Shown: positions 1-7,713, counted from the stretch's first letter. The stretch is 33,636 nt of DNA from Enterovibrio norvegicus DSM 15893 (GCF_900115495.1 NZ_FOWR01000051.1:1-33636), one strand, 5' to 3'. The notes: generated by a model from the letters alone, not told the origin. Numbers and translations are program-made.

Positions 1-2
1 TC

Positions 3-149
3 CCAAATGCACTAAAAATGCTTAGAGAAAATGGCAAACGGCTGATATTACCTAACAAGAGAAAGAGGAAAGCGTACCCTCGGGCAGTGTTGAAAAGACC
101 CGCAAAATATCCAACCAGAACCAGAGAGAAAAAAGCCACTCGCTCTTAA
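3..149 (+). pseudogene. C-terminal tail of a probable IS4-type transposase (5' end outside window)
   Basis: One plus-strand frame is open from the window edge to a TAA at 147-149, giving 48 residues. The tail is very basic, contains KRKAYPRAV and KRPAKYPTRT, and ends in KKATRS. A run of basic residues with a YPR..K..(K/R)YP pattern is what I recall at the end of many IS4-family transposases, so that is the best guess; the catalytic DDE residues would lie outside the window. The stop codon lies inside a strong hairpin (135-158). I cannot tell whether the gene is intact upstream. An unrelated basic protein remains possible. Confidence 0.35.
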
Positions 150-190
150 GCGAGTGGCCTTAGGGATCGCCCCGGTTTTTTTTGTTTTTA
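135..190 (+). terminator. Hairpin and T-rich tract after the truncated transposase-like frame
   Basis: A perfect 10-bp stem (GCCACTCGCT at 135-144, AGCGAGTGGC at 149-158) closes a 4-nt loop. It is not directly followed by Ts; a long T tract starts at about 176 after a small GC-rich stretch (GGGATCGCCCC). Termination of the upstream gene is likely. The hairpin could also be the inner part of an insertion-sequence end. Confidence 0.45.
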
Positions 191-241
191 TCATTCAGCA
201 TTTTCACCCCGTGCGGGATAAAAGCAGACGTCCTCAATGTT

Positions 242-283
242 CGACATAGCTGCACGTCAATACGCGACATAGTTACGCGTCAA
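242..283. repeat. Imperfect 19-bp direct repeat, 23-bp period
   Basis: CGACATAGCTGCACGTCAA (242-260) is followed by CGACATAGTTACGCGTCAA (265-283), with 16 of 19 positions identical. Spaced copies of a motif of this kind are typical of protein-binding sites at transposon ends (for example the IS21 or Tn7 type). With a transposase-like tail 100 bp upstream, a decayed element end is a reasonable inference but not shown. Confidence 0.5.
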
Positions 284-874
284 CATTCAAGTTAACAACG
301 CTCAAAAATACAACCAGCCAATCCGCTACAGCGCTTGATATTCGCAGGGTGTGGATGAATAACAACCATGATACGTGTCAAGCTTATGCGAGTAGCCTCA
401 ATTCAATAATTGCGGCAATCTGCAACTGACAGTAAACTGTGAGCGCAAGCGATTGGCATTGAGAAAAATATGAAAAATTTCACTGGCAACAACGAGGTAG
501 CAACCCTCACACGTTACGCCAACGAAATCAGTGTTTTCTCAATTGTCCGTTTTTAAAAAGAAAATTGGATATTCCGGTTATTCCCGATTGTTTATTTGCC
601 ATGTGCAGCACACTGCGTCAGACAAACAGTAAATAGTACGTTGGTGGATAATCAAAATGCTCAACGCAGTACAAACAGATAATCCGCGGCAAACAGTGAC
701 GAATCACGATGTAAGTTGATTCTCAATACACAACGGAGACGTCGAGCAATTGCTGCCATTAAGCAGCGCCTTTTTCGCTTTGCAGAAAACCATGAACGCA
801 TGATGTTGGCTTCATGCATTCACTCATTGATACGAGACGGTAGAGAAAACGGATACCCGTTTCGTCGAATCCAG

Positions 875-932
875 TACGCCGCTTTCAGTAAGCGGCGTAA
901 ACATGTCAGGCAGCCAGCATTTCTCATGCTGC
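875..932 (+). promoter_or_regulatory. Two consecutive hairpins in the purR leader
   Basis: The first is a perfect 10-bp stem, TACGCCGCTT (875-884) with AAGCGGCGTA (890-899), and a 5-nt loop. The second contains CAGCAT/ATGCTG around TTCTC, and GGCAGC upstream can pair alternatively with GCTGCC, so two mutually exclusive folds exist. Neither is followed by a T tract, which argues against simple termination. The second ends about 27 nt before the purR start. Control of purR mRNA stability or translation is an inference. Confidence 0.45.
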
Positions 933-959
933 CTTTGAAAATGATAAGAAGATTAACAA

Positions 960-1967
960 ATGGCAACGATCAAAGACGTCGCGCGCATGGCCGGAGTTTC
1001 AACAACCACGGTTTCTCACGTGATCAACAAGACACGCTTTGTCGCAGAATCGACCACGAAAAAAGTATGGGCTGCCGTCGACGACCTTAACTATGCGCCA
1101 AGTGCCGTTGCGCGTAGCTTGAAATGCAACACGACCCGTACTATCGGCATGCTAGTGACCAAGTCTACAAACCCATTTTTTGCTGAAGTGGTACACGGTG
1201 TTGAAGAGTATTGTTACAAAGAGGGCTACACCCTGATCTTGTGCAACACCGAAGGTAACCTCGCCAAGCAACGTGATTACTTGCGCATGCTGGCAGAAAA
1301 ACGCGTCGATGGTTTGTTGGTGATGTGTTCAGATCTGAACGAAGAGTTGCTGATGCTGCTCGAAAAGAAGAAAGATCTGCCAATGGTAGTTATGGACTGG
1401 GGCACACAGCACGTTAATACTGACTGCATTCAAGATAATGCGGAGCTCGGTGGCTACATCGCAACCAAACACTTCATCGACAACGGTCACACCAAGATCG
1501 GTTGCATGTCAGGCCAGCTTGATAAACTAACCTGTCAGGCGAGACTGATTGGTTTTCGTAAAGCGCTGGCAGAAGCAGGGCTAAAAGAAAACCCAAATTG
1601 GATCGTAGAAGCAGATTTTGAATGTGATTCAGCCGTTGAAGCAACTGAGAAACTGTTAGCACAAGACGAATTACCGACTGCCCTATTCTGCTTTAACGAC
1701 ATCATGGCATTGGCGGCAATCAGTACTTTCCGCCAAGCGGGTCTTGATGTACCCAAAGACATTTCAATCATTGGATATGACAACATCGATTTGGCGGGCT
1801 TCTTCTCTCCACCGCTAACAACCATCCACCAGCCGAAGAACCGTTTGGGTAAAACCGCGATCAAGCTGTTAATGGAACGTTTAGCGAACAAAGAGAACGA
1901 ACAACAGATCTTCGAAATGCAACCAGAGCTCGTTGTTCGTCGATCTGTGAAAAATCTTAACGATTAA
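960..1967 (+). CDS. purR: PurR, LacI-family purine repressor
   Basis: 335 residues, close to the 341 of E. coli PurR. The N-terminus starts [20 protein letters not shown], the LacI-family helix-turn-helix, followed by the hinge helix ([11 protein letters not shown], about residues 46-56) that opens the minor groove of the operator. Residues 60-330 form the periplasmic-binding-protein fold that binds the corepressor hypoxanthine or guanine. Known role: repression of purine and some pyrimidine genes. A weak AAGAAG ribosome site precedes the ATG. The gene has its own terminator at 2006-2032 and is followed by the riboswitch-controlled tfoY, the same order as in Vibrio cholerae. The leader carries two hairpins. 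Confidence 0.95.
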   Translation: MATIKDVARMAGVSTTTVSHVINKTRFVAESTTKKVWAAVDDLNYAPSAVARSLKCNTTRTIGMLVTKSTNPFFAEVVHGVEEYCYKEGYTLILCNTEGNLAKQRDYLRMLAEKRVDGLLVMCSDLNEELLMLLEKKKDLPMVVMDWGTQHVNTDCIQDNAELGGYIATKHFIDNGHTKIGCMSGQLDKLTCQARLIGFRKALAEAGLKENPNWIVEADFECDSAVEATEKLLAQDELPTALFCFNDIMALAAISTFRQAGLDVPKDISIIGYDNIDLAGFFSPPLTTIHQPKNRLGKTAIKLLMERLANKENEQQIFEMQPELVVRRSVKNLND

Positions 1968-2005
1968 CCACGCACAGCAACACCCTTGCAACATCAATAA
2001 CCTAA

Positions 2006-2039
2006 AGCTCGAGATTGAATCTCGGGCTTTTTGTTTTTT
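2006..2039 (+). terminator. Rho-independent terminator of purR
   Basis: AGCTCGAGAT (2006-2015) pairs with ATCTCGGGCT (2019-2028) through 10 bp including one G-T wobble, with a 3-nt loop, directly followed by TTTTTGTTTTTT. It ends purR transcription before the riboswitch region. Confidence 0.9.
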
Positions 2040-2287
2040 GACAAGAACTCTTACTACTCCTGACTCTTTTATGCGACAGAACTCATATTTAACTTTTTGT
2101 CTAGTTTTCTGGTGCTAATCTTCCTCTCAAATGGTATTTCAGCTGTCTGTTCAAAATTGCTTCAATTACAAAGACAAGAGCATACTTTTAAAGTCATCAA
2201 TAACGCTCATATTGAAGCAAGATCACATATTTACAGACTAGCAATAAGGACAAGTTCAGAGGTTTCGGTTAAGCTAAATGTTGTCAA

Positions 2288-2374
2288 GAAAAAGGCAAAC
2301 CTCGCGAAAGCGTGGGACGCAAAGCCACCGGCCTAACATCATTAATGATGAATGGCAGCGGAGCTACCGATGAC
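2288..2374 (+). promoter_or_regulatory. Cyclic-di-GMP-I (GEMM-I) riboswitch upstream of tfoY
   Basis: The hallmark elements occur in order: AAAGGCAAACC, a P2 arm capped by a GAAA tetraloop (CGCGAAAGCG), the core GGGACGCAAAGCC, then CCGGCCTAA, and the second arm GGCAGCGGAGCTACCGATG, whose GGCAG/CTACC ends close P3. This closely matches the Vc2 aptamer of Vibrio cholerae, which lies upstream of the homologous gene. The aptamer binds the second messenger c-di-GMP. P2 appears to contain one U-U mismatch compared with Vc2. About 110 nt separate the aptamer from the ATG, enough for an expression platform; a 5-bp hairpin without a T tract (2389-2403) lies there, so translational control or RNA processing is as likely as termination. 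Confidence 0.93.
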
Positions 2375-2388
2375 GCTAGCATTTCACT

Positions 2389-2403
2389 TCCGGCCAGCCC
2401 GGA
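2389..2403 (+). other. Small hairpin in the riboswitch expression platform
   Basis: TCCGG (2389-2393) pairs with CCGGA (2399-2403) around a 5-nt loop. There is no T tract, so it is not a standard terminator. It may take part in the ligand-dependent switch between the aptamer and the tfoY start. Confidence 0.35.
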
Positions 2404-2485
2404 TCGCTGACAATTCTCTGAATTAGCTTTGCTACGTTACCCCTTGACCATTCATCCAGGAACGTATTGATTGAGAATTAGTCAC

Positions 2486-3079
2486 ATGGACAAACCTACT
2501 CTTAAAAACACACTGAAGTTCTTCGAATGTCTGGGCACGATCAAGTCTCGATCTATGTTCGGCGGTTTTGGTGTTTTCTGCGATCAAACCATGTTTGCGT
2601 TGGTGGTAAATGACCGCCTTCACCTTCGTGCAGGCCAGCAAAATGAACGTGAATTTAAACGTTTCAGCATGCAGCCGTATATTTATAAGAAACGCGGTTT
2701 CCCTGTTGTCACCAAGTACTACAGCGTACCTGATGATTGGTGGGAACAAACGGACACCATGATGGACTTTGCGAAACAAGCTCTCGCCATAGCCCGTGAT
2801 GATCAGGAAGAAAAGAAAACCGCAACGCCAAACCGCATTAAAGACCTGCCTAACTTGCGACTTGCAACAGAGCGTATGTTGAAGAAGGCCGGGATAGACA
2901 GTGTGGAGCAACTTCAGCAGGAAGGTGCTGTACGCGCCTATCAAGCGCTTCAGAAGTCTCACAGCGACGCACTAAGCCTTGAATTATTGTGGGCATTGGA
3001 AGGTGCGATTGAAGGAAAGCACTGGTCAGTGATTACACCGCAACGACGTGATGAGCTGTTGAACACCTTGCAGCAATAG
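2486..3079 (+). CDS. tfoY: TfoY, TfoX/Sxy-family regulator
   Basis: 197 residues starting MDKPTLKNTLKFFECLGTIK. The N-terminal TfoX domain (about 1-100) contains RSMFGGFGVF, and the C-terminal TfoX domain (about 118-195) contains LPNLRLATERMLKKAGI and LELLWALEGAI. In Vibrio the paralog TfoX drives competence, while TfoY (the VC1722 type, next to purR) controls motility and type VI secretion, and its messenger carries a c-di-GMP riboswitch. The riboswitch and purR context identify this copy as TfoY. The family N-terminus favours the ATG at 2486; an in-frame TTG at 2471 has a better-placed AGGAA ribosome site (2458-2462), so the true start could be five codons earlier. Confidence 0.92.
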   Translation: MDKPTLKNTLKFFECLGTIKSRSMFGGFGVFCDQTMFALVVNDRLHLRAGQQNEREFKRFSMQPYIYKKRGFPVVTKYYSVPDDWWEQTDTMMDFAKQALAIARDDQEEKKTATPNRIKDLPNLRLATERMLKKAGIDSVEQLQQEGAVRAYQALQKSHSDALSLELLWALEGAIEGKHWSVITPQRRDELLNTLQQ

Positions 3080-3100
3080 TTCTCTTCACGATAAAACGCG

Positions 3101-3154
3101 CTATACCCAAATAACCTCTCCTTGGATGATCATCGCGAGATTGCTTGGGTATAC
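3101..3154. repeat. Imperfect palindromic repeat (TATACCCAA ... TTGGGTATA)
   Basis: TATACCCAA (3102-3110) and TTGGGTATA (3145-3153) are perfect 9-bp inverted repeats around a 34-bp interior that can pair partly (CCTTGGATGATCATC is itself palindromic in part). I recall palindromic intergenic repeats with TACCCAA arms from Vibrio genomes. It lies 21 bp after the tfoY stop and could serve as a 3' stabilising stem. Together with 3155-3440 it fills a gene-less stretch in which I see nothing else clear. Confidence 0.55.
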
Positions 3155-3451
3155 CGTTTCTTAATGCCGCTCTTCAGCCACCAGCCCCTTGCTACATTCT
3201 AGGGGTTCAAGGCGTTTACATTTCCCCATGTTTATCAGCAATGCCTGAGGTTTTTGACGCATTCTATGTGGTAAAACGTCACTATTGCACAATCTACTGC
3301 ATCTGATTTGTCATTTATAGCATCATTAAAACGAAATCATCTCCTAAATCAACGCCCATATGACGGGGCTCTAATCAAGAAATCAGGTAAAAACTGACGA
3401 AAAATCGTTAATCTCTCACTTACTCTTCAAAAACCCACACTGACGCATTAA

Positions 3452-3475
3452 TGTGACAAATGTCACATATATAAT
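3452..3475 (+). promoter_or_regulatory. Perfect CRP-type palindrome overlapping a promoter -10 element
   Basis: TGTGA-CAAATG-TCACA (3452-3467) has both half-sites of the CRP consensus intact. TATAAT follows at 3470-3475, which would place a transcript start near 3482 and the palindrome centre near -22. From that position CRP would be expected to block this promoter rather than activate it. The small ORF at 3500 is the only gene in reach. No good -35 element is visible. Confidence 0.6.
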
Positions 3476-3499
3476 ACTAAATATTGGTCTTAGATTATC

Positions 3500-3895
3500 A
3501 TGTGGCGAAATTTTGAACTAAGCCGAAGAGACAGGCAGCAAAATGGCACCAAGATGATGCACCACACTAAACCGTTTCCCGATCAGATTGATTGCATATT
3601 TAGAGATCACTTCAGTAAATGGCCACGTCGCTTCAAGTGGACGGTCTTTTTTTGCTTTTGTTTTCCGATCTCGGTTTATTTTGCCCTCACCCAAGGCACT
3701 TTCGCACCGTCTTTTGTAACAATGATGGTCCTGTCTTTGAGCACGTTTAACACCCTCGTTGTCTTTTGGGGATTGAAGCTAAATAGCTTCGCACAGCGTT
3801 ATTGGCACCGTAATTACCACATTTCCGGCGCTGTCATACTTTCATTACTTCCACTGTCGACACTTGTTTTTCAATACACCGTGTATTGCTCATAG
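3500..3895 (+). CDS. Small predicted membrane protein, unknown family
   Basis: 131 residues that I do not recognise. The N-terminal 45 residues are charged (many R, K, H, D). Three hydrophobic segments follow, at about 47-65 (WTVFFCFCFPISVYFALTQ), 70-92 (FVTMMVLSLSTFNTLVVFWGL) and 108-127 (ISGAVILSLLPLSTLVFQYT). That suggests an inner-membrane protein with a cytoplasmic basic N-terminus. The ATG at 3500 lacks a clear ribosome site; ATGs at 3554 and 3557 in the same frame would remove the first 18-19 residues. A CRP-type palindrome and a TATAAT lie just upstream, supporting real transcription. It stands alone between gene-less stretches. It could be lineage-specific. Confidence 0.5.
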   Translation: MWRNFELSRRDRQQNGTKMMHHTKPFPDQIDCIFRDHFSKWPRRFKWTVFFCFCFPISVYFALTQGTFAPSFVTMMVLSLSTFNTLVVFWGLKLNSFAQRYWHRNYHISGAVILSLLPLSTLVFQYTVYCS

Positions 3896-3985
3896 TTGTT
3901 AGCATCAGTCATTAACGATAAATATTATGCCTCCGCATGCATTAAACCCGAACCTGTAACACGTATTTCACCTCCCACTCCCTCT

Positions 3986-4051
3986 TGCTCTGCATAATCA
4001 ACGTATACTCTGCTCTGCATAATCAACGTATACTCTGCTCCGCATCAATCA
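3986..4051. repeat. 25-bp tandem repeat, about 2.6 copies
   Basis: The unit TGCTCTGCATAATCAACGTATACTC occurs exactly at 3986-4010 and again at 4011-4035, then as a degenerate partial copy (TGCTCCGCATCAATCAA) at 4036-4051. Two identical neighbouring copies suggest recent slippage or duplication. The unit has no coding frame of its own. Confidence 0.9.
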
Positions 4052-4105
4052 ATAAATTCAATACCTTAAAGCACTCAAGCTTTGTAGCCGGCTCACGTTC
4101 ATCAC

Positions 4106-4132
4106 GTCATGTTCGAAAAATCTGAGCATGAC
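4106..4132. other. Intergenic hairpin
   Basis: GTCATGTTC (4106-4114) pairs with GAGCATGAC (4124-4132), nine pairs including one G-T wobble, around a 9-nt loop. No T tract follows. It may be a weak terminator for the gene ending at 3895 or a leader structure for the operon starting at 4357. Confidence 0.4.
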
Positions 4133-4356
4133 TGTAATTATTCGGTGTGTATTCAGGTCTTTTAGTCAGAAGCACAATCCACAAAAAATTGTAAGCATTA
4201 GGTTTCATGGTGCTATAAACCGCGCAGTCTTAGTTGCAAATCACAATTATCAATAAAAGCAATTTTAACCCTCTGGTTTCGCTTTGATTTTTGTGAAGAG
4301 TCGTGAAGCTTTTGCCATAGTTAACTGCATGACAACGTCGTCGAAAAGGAAGCAAG

Positions 4357-6507
4357 ATGGACAAGAAAAAAATATCCATAGTCATAGTGATAGCCGCGAT
4401 TTTTGTCACGTGGTTTGCCTTCGATTTAGGTGCGCTATTTACGTTAGAAAATGCAAAAACGCAGCATGAAGCCTTGCAACAGAGCATTTCTGATAATTTT
4501 GTCACCGCGAGCGTTGTATTCTTCCTGGCTTACATTGCAATGACAGCCCTTTCTCTCCCAGGCGCTGCGATTGCGACGTTACTGGGGGCAGCCCTGTTCG
4601 GATTCTGGTGGAGTTTGTTGTTGGTGTCATTTGCTAGCAGCATCGGCGCAACCATCGCGTTTTTAGTTAGCCGATTCCTACTGAAAGATTGGGTACAAGG
4701 TAAGTTTGGTAACAAGCTAGCGACGATTAACCAGGGCGTAGAAAAAGACGGCCCTTTTTATCTTGTCACGCTTCGATTGATTCCAGTTTTCCCTTTCTTC
4801 CTCATTAACTTGTTGATGGGTTTAACGCCTATCTCAACTGCAACTTTTTACATTGTCAGCCAAATCGGTATGTTGCCGGGCACCATGGTGTTCCTCAATG
4901 CCGGTACACAGCTGGCACAAATTGATTCTTTAAGCGGAATAGTGTCACCGGGTGTGTTGGTGTCTCTTGTGCTTCTAGGCGTGTTCCCCATCATTGCTAA
5001 GTTCATCATGAACGGTATCGAAAAACGCCGTGTGTATAAGAAGTGGCAAAAACCTGTCATGTTCGATCGCAACCTCATCGCAATTGGTGCGGGTGCAGGT
5101 GGCTTGGTAACGACTTACATTGGCGCAGCAGTGAAAGCGAAAGTCACCCTGATAGAGAAACACAAAATGGGTGGCGACTGTCTAAACACAGGTTGTGTCC
5201 CTTCCAAAGCACTGATCCGTGCAGGTCATTCCGTGCATGAAATCAACCGCGCCAAAGAGTTTGGTGTGACTGCGGGTGAACCCACTGTCGATTTCAAACA
5301 AGTCATGGGTCGTGTTCATCAAGTGATTGCCGACATTGAACCTCATGATTCAGTCGAGCGTTACACCAAGCTCGGCGTTGAATGTATCGAAGGCGAAGCG
5401 AAGATCCTTTCGCCTTGGGAAGTGGAAGTGAACGGTCAACGCCTGACCACCCGAAACATCGTCATTGCGACGGGCGCTCGCCCACTCGTACCTGGCATTC
5501 CAGGTCTTGCAGACGTCAGCTACCTCACTTCTGACAATGTATGGGAACTGCAAGAACTTCCTAAAAATCTGCTGGTTCTTGGCGGTGGCCCAATCGGTGC
5601 AGAGCTTGCGCAAAGCTTCTCTCGTTTAGGTTCAGATGTCACCTTGGTAGAGATGGCAGACCAACTGCTGATCCGTGAAGATGCAGATGCCGCTGAGCTC
5701 GTTGTAAAAGGCTTGAAAGAAGATGGCGTAAACATTTTGCTTGGCCACAAAGCAACACGCTTTGAGAAAGACGGCGACACGCAACGCGTTTACCTCGACA
5801 ACAACGGTGAAGAAGTTGTGGTTGAGTTCGACCATGTCATGCTGGCGCTAGGCCGCGTAGCAAATACCAAAGGGTTTGGCCTTGAAGACATCGGCGTAGA
5901 GCTGACTGAGCGTGGCACAGTGAAGGTAAACGACTACCTACAAACAAATTACCCGAACATCTTTGCAGTGGGCGATGTGGCTGGCCCATTCCAATTAACA
6001 CACGCTGCCGGCCACCAAGCATGGTATGCCGCTGTGAATGCCCTGTTTGGCGATTTCAAGAAGTTCAAAGCCGATTACTCTGTCATGCCTGCTGCGACGT
6101 ACACGGCGCCTGAAGTGGCACGTGTCGGCATCAATGAGAAAGAAGCCATTGCCCAGGGCATCGATTACGAAGTGGTACATTACGGCATTGATGACCTAGA
6201 CCGCGCGATTGCCGACGGCGAAGACCACGGTTTTATCAAAGTGATCACGCCAAAAGGCAAAGACAAAATTCTTGGCGCGACCATTGTGGGTTCACATGCT
6301 GGTGACTTGCTCGCAGAATTCACCCTCGCTATGCGTCACGGCCTTGGCTTGAACAAAATTCTTGGTACGGTTCACCCTTACCCAACAATGAGTGAAGCCA
6401 CCAAATACACCGCGGGCGTTTGGAAACAAAATAACGCCCCGCAAGGTCTGTTGGTTTGGGTAGAGAAGTTCCACACATGGATGCGTAAAGAACCAAAGCG
6501 TTCATAG
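4357..6507 (+). CDS. Fusion: VTT/TVP38 (DedA-like) membrane domain plus FAD disulfide oxidoreductase
   Basis: 716 residues. Residues 1-225 form a VTT (SNARE-associated, TVP38/TMEM64) domain: hydrophobic segments at about 5-27, 48-70, 72-110, 133-180 and 198-218, with the typical reentrant motif RLIPVFPFFLINLLMG. Residues 236-700 form a class-I pyridine-nucleotide disulfide oxidoreductase of the mercuric reductase/lipoamide dehydrogenase group: FAD motif GAGAGG (about 244), redox-active Cys275 and Cys280 (GGDCLNTGCVPSK), NAD(P)H motif GGGPIGAE, second FAD motif (NIFAVGDVAG) and HPYPTMSE near the C-terminus (His673, Glu680). VTT proteins are known or proposed lipid scramblases or transporters; the soluble half would use NAD(P)H to reduce a disulfide or quinone-like substrate at the inner membrane. 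It heads the ynjBCD-ynjF operon (63 bp to ynjB). Its substrate is unknown. Confidence 0.9.
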   Translation: MDKKKISIVIVIAAIFVTWFAFDLGALFTLENAKTQHEALQQSISDNFVTASVVFFLAYIAMTALSLPGAAIATLLGAALFGFWWSLLLVSFASSIGATIAFLVSRFLLKDWVQGKFGNKLATINQGVEKDGPFYLVTLRLIPVFPFFLINLLMGLTPISTATFYIVSQIGMLPGTMVFLNAGTQLAQIDSLSGIVSPGVLVSLVLLGVFPIIAKFIMNGIEKRRVYKKWQKPVMFDRNLIAIGAGAGGLVTTYIGAAVKAKVTLIEKHKMGGDCLNTGCVPSKALIRAGHSVHEINRAKEFGVTAGEPTVDFKQVMGRVHQVIADIEPHDSVERYTKLGVECIEGEAKILSPWEVEVNGQRLTTRNIVIATGARPLVPGIPGLADVSYLTSDNVWELQELPKNLLVLGGGPIGAELAQSFSRLGSDVTLVEMADQLLIREDADAAELVVKGLKEDGVNILLGHKATRFEKDGDTQRVYLDNNGEEVVVEFDHVMLALGRVANTKGFGLEDIGVELTERGTVKVNDYLQTNYPNIFAVGDVAGPFQLTHAAGHQAWYAAVNALFGDFKKFKADYSVMPAATYTAPEVARVGINEKEAIAQGIDYEVVHYGIDDLDRAIADGEDHGFIKVITPKGKDKILGATIVGSHAGDLLAEFTLAMRHGLGLNKILGTVHPYPTMSEATKYTAGVWKQNNAPQGLLVWVEKFHTWMRKEPKRS

Positions 6508-6570
6508 GTCTCCACGCTTGGGTTCTATGAACAATCTGATTCAACCGATGATTAAGGAAGATTAAACACC

Positions 6571-7713
6571 ATGAATGTCAAATCAATCGTCACAGCCTGT
6601 GCACTGGCTTTCAGCACCGCCAGTGTTGCCGCGGACCTGTCCAACTGGGAAGAGATTGAAACAAACGCCAAAGGCCAAACCGTGTATTTCAATGCATGGG
6701 GTGGCAGCCCTGAGATCAATGCTTACTTGCGTTGGGCAGGTGACCAGCTTGATGACCGTTACGGTGTCACGCTAAAACACGTCAAAGTGTCTGACATCTC
6801 CGAGACCATCAACCGTTTGGTCGCAGAGAAAGCCGCGGGCAAACAGTCTGGCGGCAGTGTTGATATGGTTTGGATCAATGGTGAAAACTTCAAATCAATG
6901 AAATCAAACGACTTGCTGTTCGGCCCTTTTGTCGAACAGCTTCCTAACTGGGCAATCGTTGATAAAACCCTGCCCGTGACGGCCGATTTCACCGAGCCGA
7001 CTGAAGGTTTAGAAGCCCCTTGGGGTGTCGGACAGTTGGTGTTTATTCATGATGAAAAAACACTGGCGAACCCGCCGAAGTCGTTCAATGAGCTACTGAG
7101 CCTCGCTAAAGCATTCCCTGGGAAAATCACGTATCCGAAACCGCCGCAGTTCCACGGCACCAGTTTCTTAAAAGCCGCGTTATTGGAATTAGCGTCGGAT
7201 ACAGCGCCACTTTATAAACCCGTCGATGACGCGCAATTTGACGCCATCAGCGCGCCGCTTTGGGCTTATCTCGATCAATTAAATGCGGTTGCATGGCGTG
7301 AAGGGAAACAATTCCCCGCAGCGAGCGCAGAAACGCTGCAGTTACTTGATGACGGAGAATTACTGCTTGCCATAACGTTTAACCCGAATGCTGCTGATAC
7401 CGCCATTGAAAACGGCACGCTTGCTCCGTCAGCGAAAGCTTTTGCGTTTGATAAGGGCGCGCTGTCCAATATTCACTTTATGGGGATCCCTTGGAACGCC
7501 AATGCAAAAGAAGGCGCATTGGTTGCCATCAACTTCTTGTTGAGCGAAGAAGCACAAGCGCGTAAATCGAAAAGCACCGTATGGGGCGACCCTGCTGTGG
7601 TGAAACTGAACAGTGTGGGCAGCAAGCCATTGTTCAAATCTCAGCCTGAACCACACCCAAGCTGGCAAGTGGCGTTGGAAAACGCATGGCTTGAACGCTA
7701 CGCGCAGCAGTGA
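6571..7713 (+). CDS. ynjB: YnjB-like ABC transporter periplasmic binding protein
   Basis: 380 residues with a Sec signal peptide (MNVKSIVTACALAFSTASVAA, cleavage near residue 21). The mature part has the extracellular solute-binding fold of the iron/thiamine type: YFNAWGGSPEINAYLRWA near the start, VDMVWINGENF and EAPWGVGQLVFIHDE in the middle, and a conserved C-terminus ending in LENAWLERY. Order and length match E. coli YnjB, whose ligand is not established. AAGGAAG precedes the ATG. It lies between the fusion oxidoreductase gene and ynjC, 34 bp upstream of the permease, and should deliver ligand to YnjC. Confidence 0.88.
   Translation: MNVKSIVTACALAFSTASVAADLSNWEEIETNAKGQTVYFNAWGGSPEINAYLRWAGDQLDDRYGVTLKHVKVSDISETINRLVAEKAAGKQSGGSVDMVWINGENFKSMKSNDLLFGPFVEQLPNWAIVDKTLPVTADFTEPTEGLEAPWGVGQLVFIHDEKTLANPPKSFNELLSLAKAFPGKITYPKPPQFHGTSFLKAALLELASDTAPLYKPVDDAQFDAISAPLWAYLDQLNAVAWREGKQFPAASAETLQLLDDGELLLAITFNPNAADTAIENGTLAPSAKAFAFDKGALSNIHFMGIPWNANAKEGALVAINFLLSEEAQARKSKSTVWGDPAVVKLNSVGSKPLFKSQPEPHPSWQVALENAWLERYAQQ

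Larger units (their letters stand above)
150..959. other. Long gene-less stretch upstream of purR
   Basis: About 800 bp with no convincing gene. It holds a 19-bp direct repeat (242-283), AT-rich stretches around 540-600 that could contain promoters, and two strong hairpins close to purR (875-899 and 909-932). A frame open at 716-1090 runs into purR in another phase, is rich in arginine and resembles no family, so I treat it as non-coding. A weak, incomplete PUR-box-like sequence sits near 687-702 (GCAAAC followed by GTGAC) and may reflect autoregulation, but several consensus positions are missing. Confidence 0.5.
3896..4356. other. Gene-less stretch before the fusion-headed operon
   Basis: 460 bp without a supportable gene. 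It contains a 25-bp tandem repeat (3986-4051), a 9-bp-stem hairpin (4106-4132) and the start region of the operon, with the AGGAAG ribosome site just before 4357. No promoter stands out by sequence alone. Confidence 0.5.

Noticed and set aside
687-702. PUR-box-like sequence before purR
   Set aside because: Only one half resembles the consensus; kept as a remark and not as a binding site.
716-1090. 124-residue frame overlapping the start of purR
   Set aside because: It overlaps purR in another phase, resembles no family, and is rich in R, Q and H as expected for a chance frame over the hairpin-rich leader.
2097-2336. 79-residue frame before tfoY
   Set aside because: Its 3' end runs through the c-di-GMP aptamer, whose bases are constrained by RNA structure; no ribosome site or family match.
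3181-3240. tRNA-like T-arm (GGTTCAAG)
   Set aside because: No acceptor stem, D-arm or anticodon arm fits around it.
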